A stretch of DNA of 5,585 nt, from the NCBI GenBank assembly GCA_016781225.1, contig JADDQT010000147.1, positions 1 to 5,585 on the forward strand. The letters run 5' to 3'. Shown piece after piece: positions 1-5,510 of this stretch (position 1 is the first letter of the stretch; each line of letters opens with the position of its first letter). A model generated the notes under the pieces. It was not told the DNA's origin. It saw nothing but the letters and a program-made list of their open reading frames with translations, and searched no databases. The translations under genes were made by a program, and so were the position numbers. This stretch comes from Actinomycetota bacterium (GTDB taxonomy: Bacteria > Actinomycetota > Acidimicrobiia > Acidimicrobiales > GCA-2861595).

Positions 1-1
1 G

Positions 2-937
2 TGGTCGCCGCCCCCGCCGATGCCGGAGTCCGAGCCCGAGCCCGAGCCCGAGCCCGCACCGACGTGGTCGCCACCGCCTCGCCCCTCCGAACCCACGGTG
101 GTCATCGAGACGATCGGGAGCGAGGATGGTCCTGACACCGAGGTAGTGGCGCCGGTGGGCGCAGACGGGTTTGACGACGGGGACTTCCCCATCGCCGACT
201 ACGACGAGCTGCGGGTGAGCGAGATCCTGCCGCTGCTCCCGGAGCTGGACCTCGACGAGCTCGAAGTGGTCCGAGAGCGGGAGCTGGCGGGCAAGCGCCG
301 CACGGTGGTCATCGACCGGATCGACGACCAGATGGACGAGCTGGAGGGCGAGGTGGCGCCGGTGGCCGCTCCTGTTGCCGCCGCTCCGGTTGCGGGGGGA
401 TTCCCCATAGCGGACTACGAGAGCCGCTCGGTCGACGAGATCGTCGCTCTCATCCCCGATCTCTCCGACGACGAACTGGACATGCTGGCCGAGCGGGAAG
501 AGCAGGGCCAGAACCGCGCCGCCGTGCTGGACGCCATCGACGACCAGTTCGAAGAGGTCGAGGTCGGTGACGAGGAGCTCGTACCGGCCGTGCCCCTCCC
601 GGTCGAGGAGGTGCCCGTCAAGAAGGTCGCCGCCAAGAAGGTGCCGGCCAAGAAGGTCGTCGCCAAGAAGGTCCCTGCCACGAAGGTGACCGCCAAGAAG
701 GTGACCGCCAAGAAGGTCCCTGCCACGAAGGTCCCTGCCACGAAGGTGACCGCCAAGAAGGGCGTGGCCAAGAAGGGCGTGGCCAAGAAGCTCGGTGTCA
801 AGAAGCTGGGGGTCAAGAAGGGCCCGGCCAAGAAGGTGGCCGTCAAGGCGGTCAAGTCCCCGAGGACGGCCGCGGTGAAGAAGGTTGCGGTGAAGAAGGT
901 CGTGAAGAAGGTGGGCCGGCCGGCGAAGAAGCGGTAG
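2..937 (+). CDS. Partial CDS: acidic two-repeat protein with histone-H1-like Lys-rich C-terminal tail (5' end outside window)
   Basis: I do not recognise a named family. The frame is open to the left edge, and the codons before the ATG at 20 read WSPPPP, matching WSPPP 21 codons later, with no Shine-Dalgarno before that ATG, so the real start is probably upstream. Numbering from that ATG: Pro/Glu-Pro-rich segment (1-30); an acidic linker; two copies of a 54-residue domain beginning FPIADY (56-109 and 128-181), separated by an Ala/Pro/Val linker; then a basic tail (about 200-305) of VPAKK/VTAKK-type pentapeptides without Asp or Glu, ending VGRPAKKR. There is no membrane segment in the visible part. 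The repeats resemble short helical domains I recall from actinobacterial hypothetical proteins. The tail resembles the Lys-rich tails of mycobacterial HupB and histone H1, so binding to DNA or RNA is inferred; an acidic front half could recruit a partner. The gene converges on ileS and ends TAG. Confidence 0.87.
   Translation, partial: WSPPPPMPESEPEPEPEPAPTWSPPPRPSEPTVVIETIGSEDGPDTEVVAPVGADGFDDGDFPIADYDELRVSEILPLLPELDLDELEVVRERELAGKRRTVVIDRIDDQMDELEGEVAPVAAPVAAAPVAGGFPIADYESRSVDEIVALIPDLSDDELDMLAEREEQGQNRAAVLDAIDDQFEEVEVGDEELVPAVPLPVEEVPVKKVAAKKVPAKKVVAKKVPATKVTAKKVTAKKVPATKVPATKVTAKKGVAKKGVAKKLGVKKLGVKKGPAKKVAVKAVKSPRTAAVKKVAVKKVVKKVGRPAKKR
26..55 (+). repeat. Hexanucleotide tandem repeat encoding Glu-Pro
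   Basis: Five units of GAGYCC in a row (the first is GAGTCC, the other four GAGCCC) encode a run of Glu-Pro (the first unit Glu-Ser) dipeptides. Perfect short tandem repeats of this kind are prone to length change by slippage in whole codons. Such EP runs usually form extended, rigid linkers. Confidence 0.85.
185..346 (+). other. Domain repeat copy 1 (54 residues, FPIADYDEL...)
   Basis: First of two homologous segments in the protein. It opens with FPIADY, continues with a predicted helix-turn-helix-like pattern (V-x-E-I, then L-x-P-x-L, then D-E-L-E), and ends with RID-DQ-M-DELE. Ungapped alignment with copy 2 gives 28 identical positions of 54 by my hand count. The function is unknown; the pattern of charged and hydrophobic residues suggests a small helical bundle. 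Confidence 0.8.
401..562 (+). other. Domain repeat copy 2 (54 residues, FPIADYESR...)
   Basis: Second copy of the FPIADY domain, the same length as copy 1 and alignable without gaps. Conserved features are FPIADY, V-x-E-I, P-x-L-x-x-D-E-L, E-R-E, a Gly followed by Arg three residues later, and IDDQ. Copy 2 has more acidic residues and lacks the LRVSEILPLL detail of copy 1, so the copies have diverged well beyond a recent duplication. Confidence 0.8.
611..835 (+). repeat. Fifteen 15-bp tandem units encoding Lys-rich pentapeptides
   Basis: The stretch divides exactly into fifteen 15-bp units, almost all ending in (C)CAAGAAG or CCACGAAG. They encode VPVKK, VAAKK, VPAKK, VVAKK, VPATK, VTAKK twice, VPATK twice, VTAKK, GVAKK twice, LGVKK twice and GPAKK. 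Several neighbours are identical at the DNA level (686-700 and 701-715; 716-730 and 731-745; 761-775 and 776-790), which indicates recent unit duplication. Further irregular basic sequence continues to the stop codon. Confidence 0.9.
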
Positions 938-941
938 CGGC

Positions 942-3900
942 TCAGCCCGGAACGCGGGGATCGTGGTCCCCGGTCCTGCGCAGGCCGATGTGGACGGCCC
1001 GGCCGTCGGGCAGCTGGCCCCGCCGGGAGTCGCTGATGGGTCCTGCCAGCACCATCTCGTCGGCCAGCGTCTCTTCCGCCAGGTAGGCCCGATGGGCCTG
1101 GACCGCGGCAGCGACGTCGTCGGGGAGGTCGAGTACGAGGTGGATGCGGTCGGCCACGTGCAGGCCGGCCTCGCGCCGGGCTTCGTTGACCAGTCGGACG
1201 ACGTCGCGGGCCAAACCCTCGGCCTCGAGTTCCGGAGTCACCACCAGGTCGAGGCCCACCACGCCTTCGCCGCCCGGTAGGGCCCGGCCTGCCCTCTGGT
1301 CGTGGGGAGCAAGGCCGAGGCTGAACTCGTCGGCCTCGAGCACCCGCCCGGCCACCTGGACGGAGCCGTCGGCCTCACGGCTCCAGTTCCCCTCACGGAC
1401 CGCCTTGATGACCTTCTGCACGTCGGACCCGATCCGGGGACCGAGCACGCCGGGGACGACGTGGAGCACCATCCTGCCCCCGGCCTCCACGTCGCTCGAA
1501 AGCATCACGCGCTTCACGTTCACCTCGTCGGCGATGAGGTCGACGAAGGGCTCGAGGCGCTCCGCTTCGGTGGCGGCGACGGTCAGGGACGCCAGGGGAA
1601 GGCGGGCCCGCAGGCCCTGTGCCTTGCGGACGGAGTGAGCCGCCGAGCACACGTCTCGAACCAGGTCCATCGCGGCCACCAGATCGGGATCCGAAGGCAG
1701 CTCGTCCGCCCTCGGCCAGTCGGTGAGGTGCACGCTGCGCTCGCCGGTGAGACCGCGGTACACGTCCTCGCTTATCAGCGGCAGCAGGGGCGCGGCCACG
1801 CGGCAGAGAACCTCCAGCACGGTGTACAGGGTGTCGAAGGCGTCCGTGGACGCGGCCTCGTCGATGGTGGCAGAGGTGCGCCAGAAACGGTCCCTCGATC
1901 GGCGTACGTACCAGTTGGTGAGGGCGTCGAGGAAGGAGGCGATAGAGGCGCAGGCGTCGGCGATGGCGTACCCGTCGAGGGCCGTGGTGGCCTGCTCCAC
2001 CAGCTGGCGAGCCTTGGCCAGCACGTAACGGTCGAGCACGCCGCCGGCGTGCGTGCGCCATCGGGCCGAGTAGGACTCGGTGTTGGCGTAGAGGGTGAAG
2101 AAGTACCAGGTGTTCCAGATCGGGTTGATCACCTGCCGGACCGCCTCGCTCACGCCCTTGCGCGAGAACACGAGGTCCTGGCCCCGAAGCACGCTTGAGG
2201 AGAGCAGGAACCAGCGGACGGCGTCGGCGCCGAAGGTGGCGAACATCTCCTCGGGGTCGACGTAGTTCTGGAGGCGCTTGGACGCCTTGCGGCCGTCGTC
2301 GCCCAGGATGACCCCGTGGACGACGCAGTTGCGGAAGGGCGAGGAGTCGAACAGGGCAGTGGCCAGGACGTGCAGGTTGTAGAACCACGCCCGGGTCTGG
2401 CCCACGTACTCCACGATGAAATCGGCCGGAAAGTGGCTCTCGAACCAGTCACGGCTCTCGAACGGGTAGTGCACCTGGGCAAAGGGCATGGACCCCGACT
2501 CGAACCAGCAGTCGAGCACCTCCTCGACCCTGCGCATGGTGGACTGCCCGGTGGGGTCGTCGGGATTGGGCCTGGTGAGCTCGTCGATCCCGGGGCGGTG
2601 CAGGTCTTCGAGGCGGACTCCGAAGTCGCGCTCGATCTGGTCGAGGCTGCCGTACACGTCGATCCGGGGGTGGTTCGGGTCGTCGCTCTTCCACACGGGG
2701 ATGGGTGATCCCCAGAACCGGTTGCGGCTGATGGACCAGTCCCGTGCGTTTTGCAACCACTTGCCGAACGCGCCGTCGCGGACGTGCTCGGGCACCCAGT
2801 GGATCCCCTGGTTGAGCTCGAGGGCCCGCTCCTTGAAGGCGGTGACGGCCACGAACCACGAGCTCACGGCCTTGTAGACGAGCGGCGTGTCCGTGCGCCA
2901 GCAATGGGGGTAGCTGTGCAGGTAGGTCTCGTGGCGCACCACTGCGCCGCGCTCCTTGAGGGCGCGCAGGATGGGCGTGTTGGCCTCGAAGACCTGCAAA
3001 CCCTGGTAGTCGGGGACGTCGGCGGTGAAGCGGGCGTGCTCGTCGACGGGCACCACGACGGGGATGCCGTTGGCCTCGCACACGCGCTGGTCGTCCTCGC
3101 CGAAGCCGGACGCCATGTGCACGGTTCCGGTGCCCTCGTCGGTGGTGACGAAGTCACCGGCCAGCACCCGAAAGGCGTTGGAGGTGTCGGCGAAGTAGTC
3201 GAACAGCGGCTGGTAGCGACGGCCGACCAGCTCGGCGCCCTTCATCGTCCCGACCTGCGTGGCCCCCGCCAGCTCCTTCTCGTAGCGAGCGGCGGTGGCG
3301 GACCCGACGATGTAGCGCCGGCCGTCCTCCTCGAACAGGGCGTAGTCGATGTCGGCGCCCACGGCCAGTGCCAGGTTGGACGGGAGCGTCCACGGGGTGG
3401 TGGTCCACACCAGGATGTCCTCGCCTGACTCGAGCCTGAACATCACGGTGACGGCCGGGTCCTGGCGCTCCCGGTAGGCGTCGTCCAGGCGGGTCTCGAA
3501 GTTGGACAGCGGCGTCTCGCACTCCCAGCAGTAGGGCAGCACCTTGTAGCCCTCGTAGATCAGCCCCTTCTGCCAGAGCTGCTCGAAGGCCCACATGACG
3601 CTCTCCATGTAGGAGAGATCGAGCGTCTTGTAGTCGCGCTCGAAGTCCACCCAGCGGGCCTGTCGCGTGACGTAGGACTGCCACTGGCGCGTGTAGCGCA
3701 GCACCGAGGTCCGGCAGGCCTGGTTGAAGCGGTCGATGCCATAGGCGTTGATGGCCAGGTGGCCGGTGATGCCCAGCTCCTTCTCGGCCTCCATCTCCGC
3801 CGGGAGGCCATGGCAGTCCCAACCGAAGCGTCGCTCGACCCGCCGGCCGCGCATGGTCTGGTACCGGGGGACGGCATCCTTCACGTACCCGGTGAGGAGG

Positions 3901-4082
3901 TGCCCGTAGTGCGGCAGGCCGTTGGCGAACGGTGGGCCGTCGTAGAACACGAACTCCTGCTGCCCCATCGGACGCCCTTCGACCGAAGCCCGGAAGGTGC
4001 CGTCCTCGGCCCAGAACGCGAGCACCCGCTCTTCGAGCTCGGGCAGCTTCGCCTGGGCCGGAACCTCGGGGTAGGGGGGCAC
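942..4082 (-). CDS. ileS: Isoleucyl-tRNA synthetase, type 2 (eukaryote-like)
   Basis: This cytosolic enzyme charges tRNA-Ile with isoleucine and edits misactivated valine. It is 1046 residues, complete. The class I HIGH motif appears as HYGH (58-61) after PPFANGLP, followed by GWDCHGLP (87-94). The CP1 editing domain shows WTTTPWTLPSN (226-236) and GTGTVHMASGFGEDD (317-331). A zinc-type CxxC lies at C185/C188 and a CWR at 394. DWSISRNRFWG (449-459) and DCWFESGSMPFAQ (524-536) precede the KMSKS-equivalent KASKR (599-603). The anticodon-binding domain begins near WNTWYFFTLYAN (656-667). The end matches the long C-terminal domain of type-2 enzymes, with no type-1 terminal zinc ribbon. Type-2 enzymes are generally less sensitive to mupirocin. 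The start is GTG: an in-frame TAG lies four codons upstream and the N-terminus fits the family. No Shine-Dalgarno is obvious. It is divergent from the TraR/DksA gene and convergent with the left gene. Confidence 0.98.
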   Translation of the reverse strand: MPPYPEVPAQAKLPELEERVLAFWAEDGTFRASVEGRPMGQQEFVFYDGPPFANGLPHYGHLLTGYVKDAVPRYQTMRGRRVERRFGWDCHGLPAEMEAEKELGITGHLAINAYGIDRFNQACRTSVLRYTRQWQSYVTRQARWVDFERDYKTLDLSYMESVMWAFEQLWQKGLIYEGYKVLPYCWECETPLSNFETRLDDAYRERQDPAVTVMFRLESGEDILVWTTTPWTLPSNLALAVGADIDYALFEEDGRRYIVGSATAARYEKELAGATQVGTMKGAELVGRRYQPLFDYFADTSNAFRVLAGDFVTTDEGTGTVHMASGFGEDDQRVCEANGIPVVVPVDEHARFTADVPDYQGLQVFEANTPILRALKERGAVVRHETYLHSYPHCWRTDTPLVYKAVSSWFVAVTAFKERALELNQGIHWVPEHVRDGAFGKWLQNARDWSISRNRFWGSPIPVWKSDDPNHPRIDVYGSLDQIERDFGVRLEDLHRPGIDELTRPNPDDPTGQSTMRRVEEVLDCWFESGSMPFAQVHYPFESRDWFESHFPADFIVEYVGQTRAWFYNLHVLATALFDSSPFRNCVVHGVILGDDGRKASKRLQNYVDPEEMFATFGADAVRWFLLSSSVLRGQDLVFSRKGVSEAVRQVINPIWNTWYFFTLYANTESYSARWRTHAGGVLDRYVLAKARQLVEQATTALDGYAIADACASIASFLDALTNWYVRRSRDRFWRTSATIDEAASTDAFDTLYTVLEVLCRVAAPLLPLISEDVYRGLTGERSVHLTDWPRADELPSDPDLVAAMDLVRDVCSAAHSVRKAQGLRARLPLASLTVAATEAERLEPFVDLIADEVNVKRVMLSSDVEAGGRMVLHVVPGVLGPRIGSDVQKVIKAVREGNWSREADGSVQVAGRVLEADEFSLGLAPHDQRAGRALPGGEGVVGLDLVVTPELEAEGLARDVVRLVNEARREAGLHVADRIHLVLDLPDDVAAAVQAHRAYLAEETLADEMVLAGPISDSRRGQLPDGRAVHIGLRRTGDHDPRVPG

Positions 4083-4094
4083 AGGCCTACTCTA
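4083..4094 (-). promoter_or_regulatory. Candidate -10 element placing ileS transcription start at its GTG codon (leaderless)
   Basis: Reading the minus strand, TAGAGT (4089-4094) fits the actinobacterial -10 pattern TANNNT. It is followed by six bases and then the GTG start codon. This spacing would put the first transcribed base at or next to the start codon, typical of leaderless actinobacterial mRNAs, and would explain the missing Shine-Dalgarno. No good -35 lies at 16-18 bp; a TTGACG (4119-4124) is 24 bp away from it, or 16 bp from a weaker TCGACT (4097-4102). Confidence 0.4.
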
Positions 4095-4124
4095 CGAGTC
4101 GATCCGGAGCGTCCCGGCCGTCAA

Positions 4125-4144
4125 CCGGCCCCGGCTCGGGCCGG
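4125..4144. repeat. Inverted repeat (7-bp arms, 6-base loop) upstream of ileS
   Basis: CCGGCCC and GGGCCGG face each other around CGGCTC. The sequence could act as a DNA operator or fold as an RNA hairpin on either strand. No T-run follows on either side, so a classical intrinsic terminator is not supported. GC-rich DNA makes such pairs common by chance, hence moderate confidence that it is functional. Confidence 0.4.
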
Positions 4145-4163
4145 GCGGGGAATGCCCCGCCCG
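4142..4163. repeat. Perfect 9-bp-stem inverted repeat with AATG loop
   Basis: CGGGCGGGG and CCCCGCCCG are exact reverse complements around a four-base loop. This is the strongest hairpin in the window. It lies between the divergent ileS and TraR/DksA genes, and is followed directly by the 10-bp palindrome CCGTATACGG at 4161-4170. It could be an operator shared by both directions, or a transcript hairpin. No poly-T tract follows. Confidence 0.55.
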
Positions 4164-4206
4164 TATACGGCGTTTGCTGGTACCTCACCCATCCCCCCGG
4201 GATCGA

Positions 4207-4238
4207 TGGACGTCCTGGAGTGATAGCCATGGTACGGT
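4207..4238 (+). promoter_or_regulatory. Candidate promoter for the TraR/DksA-lspA-rluD cluster
   Basis: TGGTACGGT (4230-4238) fits an extended -10 pattern (TGN then TANNNT). TGGACG at 4207-4212 matches four of six -35 bases but the 20-base spacer is too long, so the extended -10 would have to carry recognition. Transcription would begin near 4245, leaving a leader of about 70 bases before the TTG start. Confidence 0.3.
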
Positions 4239-4300
4239 CCCGGACTCGCCTGCCCAGTCCGCTTTGCACCCTGGGCCGCTCTCCTCCGGCGGTCCTCTAC

Positions 4301-4307
4301 GGGAGAG
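4301..4307 (+). promoter_or_regulatory. Ribosome-binding site deciding the TTG start at 4315
   Basis: GGGAGAG is seven bases before the TTG at 4315, an ideal distance, and no other start in the same frame has a comparable site. An out-of-frame ATG sits immediately after it (4308), too close to be used. CTCTCC at 4279-4284 is complementary to GGAGAG and could mask the site. Confidence 0.75.
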
Positions 4308-4314
4308 ATGTCCC

Positions 4315-4947
4315 TTGGCTCGAGCAACCAAAGGCACCAAAGCCTCCAAGAAGCGAGTTGCCACCCAGGCCAAGAAGGCAGCTGCGAGCACCGGGGCGGC
4401 GGCGAAGAAGACGAGGTCTCGGGTGGCAACCAAGAAGGTGGCGGCAAAGGCGGCGGCCAAGCGGGCCCCGGCCGCGGGCAAGGCCGGCTCGGCCGCAGCC
4501 AAGACTGCCTCGGCCGCCACGAAGCGGGCGCCCAAGGCCGTTGCCAAGTCCAGCGGGGGCAGGGCTGCCGGATCCGGCCTCGACAAGTTCCTGACCGAGC
4601 AGCGCAGTGCGCTCGAAGCGGAGCGGCGAAGCTACGCGGCGCAGGCCGAGTCGTTGAAGGCCGAGGCCGACCAGATGGCCCAGGAGGCGGAGCCGGGCGA
4701 CGTCCAGTTCGACGAGGAGTCGGGCGAGGGGGGCACGGTGAACATCGACCGGGAGCGCGACCTGGCGCTGTCGGCCCAGGCCCGAGCGGCGGTGGAGGAC
4801 ATCGACCTGGCGCTGGCGAAGATCGTGAACGGTACTTACGGCACTTGCGAGCGATGTGGCCAGCCCATCCCGAGGGCCAGGCTCAAGGCTCTTCCCCAGG
4901 CCCGGCTGTGCGTGGCGTGCAAGAGCGGGGGCCTGTCCCGACGCTGA
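4315..4947 (+). CDS. TraR/DksA-family zinc-finger protein with Lys/Ala-rich N-terminal tail
   Basis: The protein is 210 residues from the TTG start chosen by the upstream GGGAGAG. Residues 1-88 are a disordered Lys/Ala-rich tail with about 24 Lys/Arg and no Asp or Glu, similar in style to histone H1. Residues 89-172 form a probable antiparallel coiled coil (LDKFLTEQRSALEAERR outward, then IDRERDLALSAQARAAVEDI returning) with an acidic Gly-rich tip near 127-141. Residues 175-205 form a four-cysteine zinc finger, C178-x2-C181 and C199-x2-C202, within YGTCERCGQPI and ARLCVACK, the DksA/TraR signature. DksA binds the RNA polymerase secondary channel and modulates initiation with ppGpp. I see no clear DxxDxA at the tip, so classical DksA activity is uncertain. 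The tail suggests added nucleic-acid binding (inference). Its 3' end overlaps lspA, suggesting co-transcription. From memory, Streptomyces has a similar gene between ileS and lspA. Confidence 0.92.
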   Translation: MARATKGTKASKKRVATQAKKAAASTGAAAKKTRSRVATKKVAAKAAAKRAPAAGKAGSAAAKTASAATKRAPKAVAKSSGGRAAGSGLDKFLTEQRSALEAERRSYAAQAESLKAEADQMAQEAEPGDVQFDEESGEGGTVNIDRERDLALSAQARAAVEDIDLALAKIVNGTYGTCERCGQPIPRARLKALPQARLCVACKSGGLSRR

Positions 4948-5456
4948 GGGCCCGCCGGCTGGCCCTTGCGGGGGCGGTGGCAATGGCGGTCGTCACCGCC
5001 GACCAGCTCACCAAGGCCTGGGCCCTCCGAGCCCTGGACGACGGGCCGGTGCACCTCTTCTGGACGCTGCGCCTCAACCTGTCGTTCAACTCCGGCGCGG
5101 CCTTCGGGCTGGGCAAGGGCCTGGCGCCAGTGTTGGCCCCGCTCGGGATCCTGCTGGTCCTGGTGCTTCTCGGCCTCGGTCGCTCCGCCGTCACGACCGG
5201 CGCTGGAGCCGTCGGCATAGGGCTCGTGGTCGGCGGGGCTCTGGGAAACCTCGCCGACCGCCTTTTCGGCGACCACGATGGCTCGGTCGTGGACTTCATC
5301 GACCTGCAGTGGTGGCCGGTCTTCAACGCCGCCGACGCCGCCATCACCTGTGGGGTGGTGCTTCTGCTGGCGACCGGCTGGCGGGGAGACGACCGGCGCA
5401 ACGACGCGGCGGAGTCGGAGTCCGAGTCCCCGGCGGCGACCGGCCGTCGGACTTGA
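4908..5456 (+). CDS. lspA: Lipoprotein signal peptidase (signal peptidase II)
   Basis: This inner-membrane aspartyl protease removes the signal peptide from prolipoproteins after the lipobox Cys is diacylglycerated. Numbering from GTG 4908 (182 residues): basic N-terminus, TM1 about 17-31 followed by DQLTKAW (D32), the FNSGAAFG motif (60-67), TM2 about 73-91, TM3 about 96-114 leading into GNLADR, and FNAADAAI opening TM4 (about 141-158). Catalytic Asp residues are expected at D117 (NLADR) and D143 (FNAAD); both motifs are intact. The C-terminus is a short polar tail with alternating Ser-Glu. The start is uncertain: GTG 4908 has AGG seven bases upstream and overlaps the previous gene by 40 bp; GTG 4917 lacks a site; CTG 4944 would form a CTGA overlap and give a very typical MRARRLALAG start; ATG 4983 has GGGGG eight bases upstream but would lose most of TM1. 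The family assignment is secure. Confidence 0.95.
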   Translation: MRGVQERGPVPTLRARRLALAGAVAMAVVTADQLTKAWALRALDDGPVHLFWTLRLNLSFNSGAAFGLGKGLAPVLAPLGILLVLVLLGLGRSAVTTGAGAVGIGLVVGGALGNLADRLFGDHDGSVVDFIDLQWWPVFNAADAAITCGVVLLLATGWRGDDRRNDAAESESESPAATGRRT

Positions 5457-5470
5457 CGGGGGCTTCGGCT

Positions 5471-5494
5471 GTGACGACGGCCCTCCGGCTGTGA
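5471..5494 (+). CDS. Candidate upstream mini-ORF 1 (MTTALRL)
   Basis: GTG start, seven codons, TGA stop. GGGGG at 5458-5462 is eight bases upstream and could act as a G-rich ribosome-binding site. The stop overlaps the GTG of the next mini-ORF as GTGA. It begins 15 bases after the lspA stop. There is no direct evidence of translation; it may be a by-product of the DNA repeat. Confidence 0.3.
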   Translation: MTTALRL

Positions 5495-5510
5495 CGACGG
5501 CCCTCCGGTT
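5471..5510 (+). repeat. 20-bp tandem repeat, two copies, directly before rluD
   Basis: Two head-to-tail 20-bp units (5471-5490 and 5491-5510) begin GTGACGACGG and differ at one base (C at 5489, T at 5509). A further partial match GTGAC begins the next gene at 5511. A degraded copy of the unit's 3' half (GGCTTCGGCT, seven of ten bases) precedes at 5461-5470. The repeat fills most of the lspA-rluD gap. Confidence 0.93.

Noticed and set aside
599..603. KASKR instead of KMSKS in IleRS (residues 599-603) considered as a damaged catalytic motif
   Set aside because: The second position of this motif varies in class I synthetases while the Lys and Ser residues are kept here, and all other motifs are intact, so the enzyme should be active. 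The coordinates given are residue numbers of the ileS product.
415..855. Minus-strand open frame with repeated FLA/TFV pentapeptides opposite the Lys-rich tail
   Set aside because: It is the antisense reading of the 15-bp AAG-rich repeat; the apparent hydrophobic repeat follows automatically from it, and no independent coding support is seen.
1302..2198. Long plus-strand open frames opposite ileS
   Set aside because: ileS motifs are continuous on the minus strand; the opposite frames lack recognisable domains and are expected in GC-rich DNA.
4142..4163. Strong hairpin considered as an intrinsic terminator
   Set aside because: No T-run follows on either strand and it lies upstream of both flanking genes, not after one.
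4173..4195. TGGTACC near 4177, resembling the T-box core
   Set aside because: The minus-strand reading (GGGTGAGGTACCAGC) lacks the GGTGGNACCGCG consensus, and I found no stem I with a credible Ile specifier. The plus-strand gene is not a T-box target.
4308..5456. A 382-codon frame open from ATG 4308 through the whole TraR/DksA gene into lspA
   Set aside because: The first 200 codons are Gly/Arg/Gln-rich sequence typical of an out-of-frame reading of GC-rich DNA, the ATG directly abuts the ribosome-binding site, and the overlapped frame encodes a clear zinc-finger protein. Only the lspA end is real.
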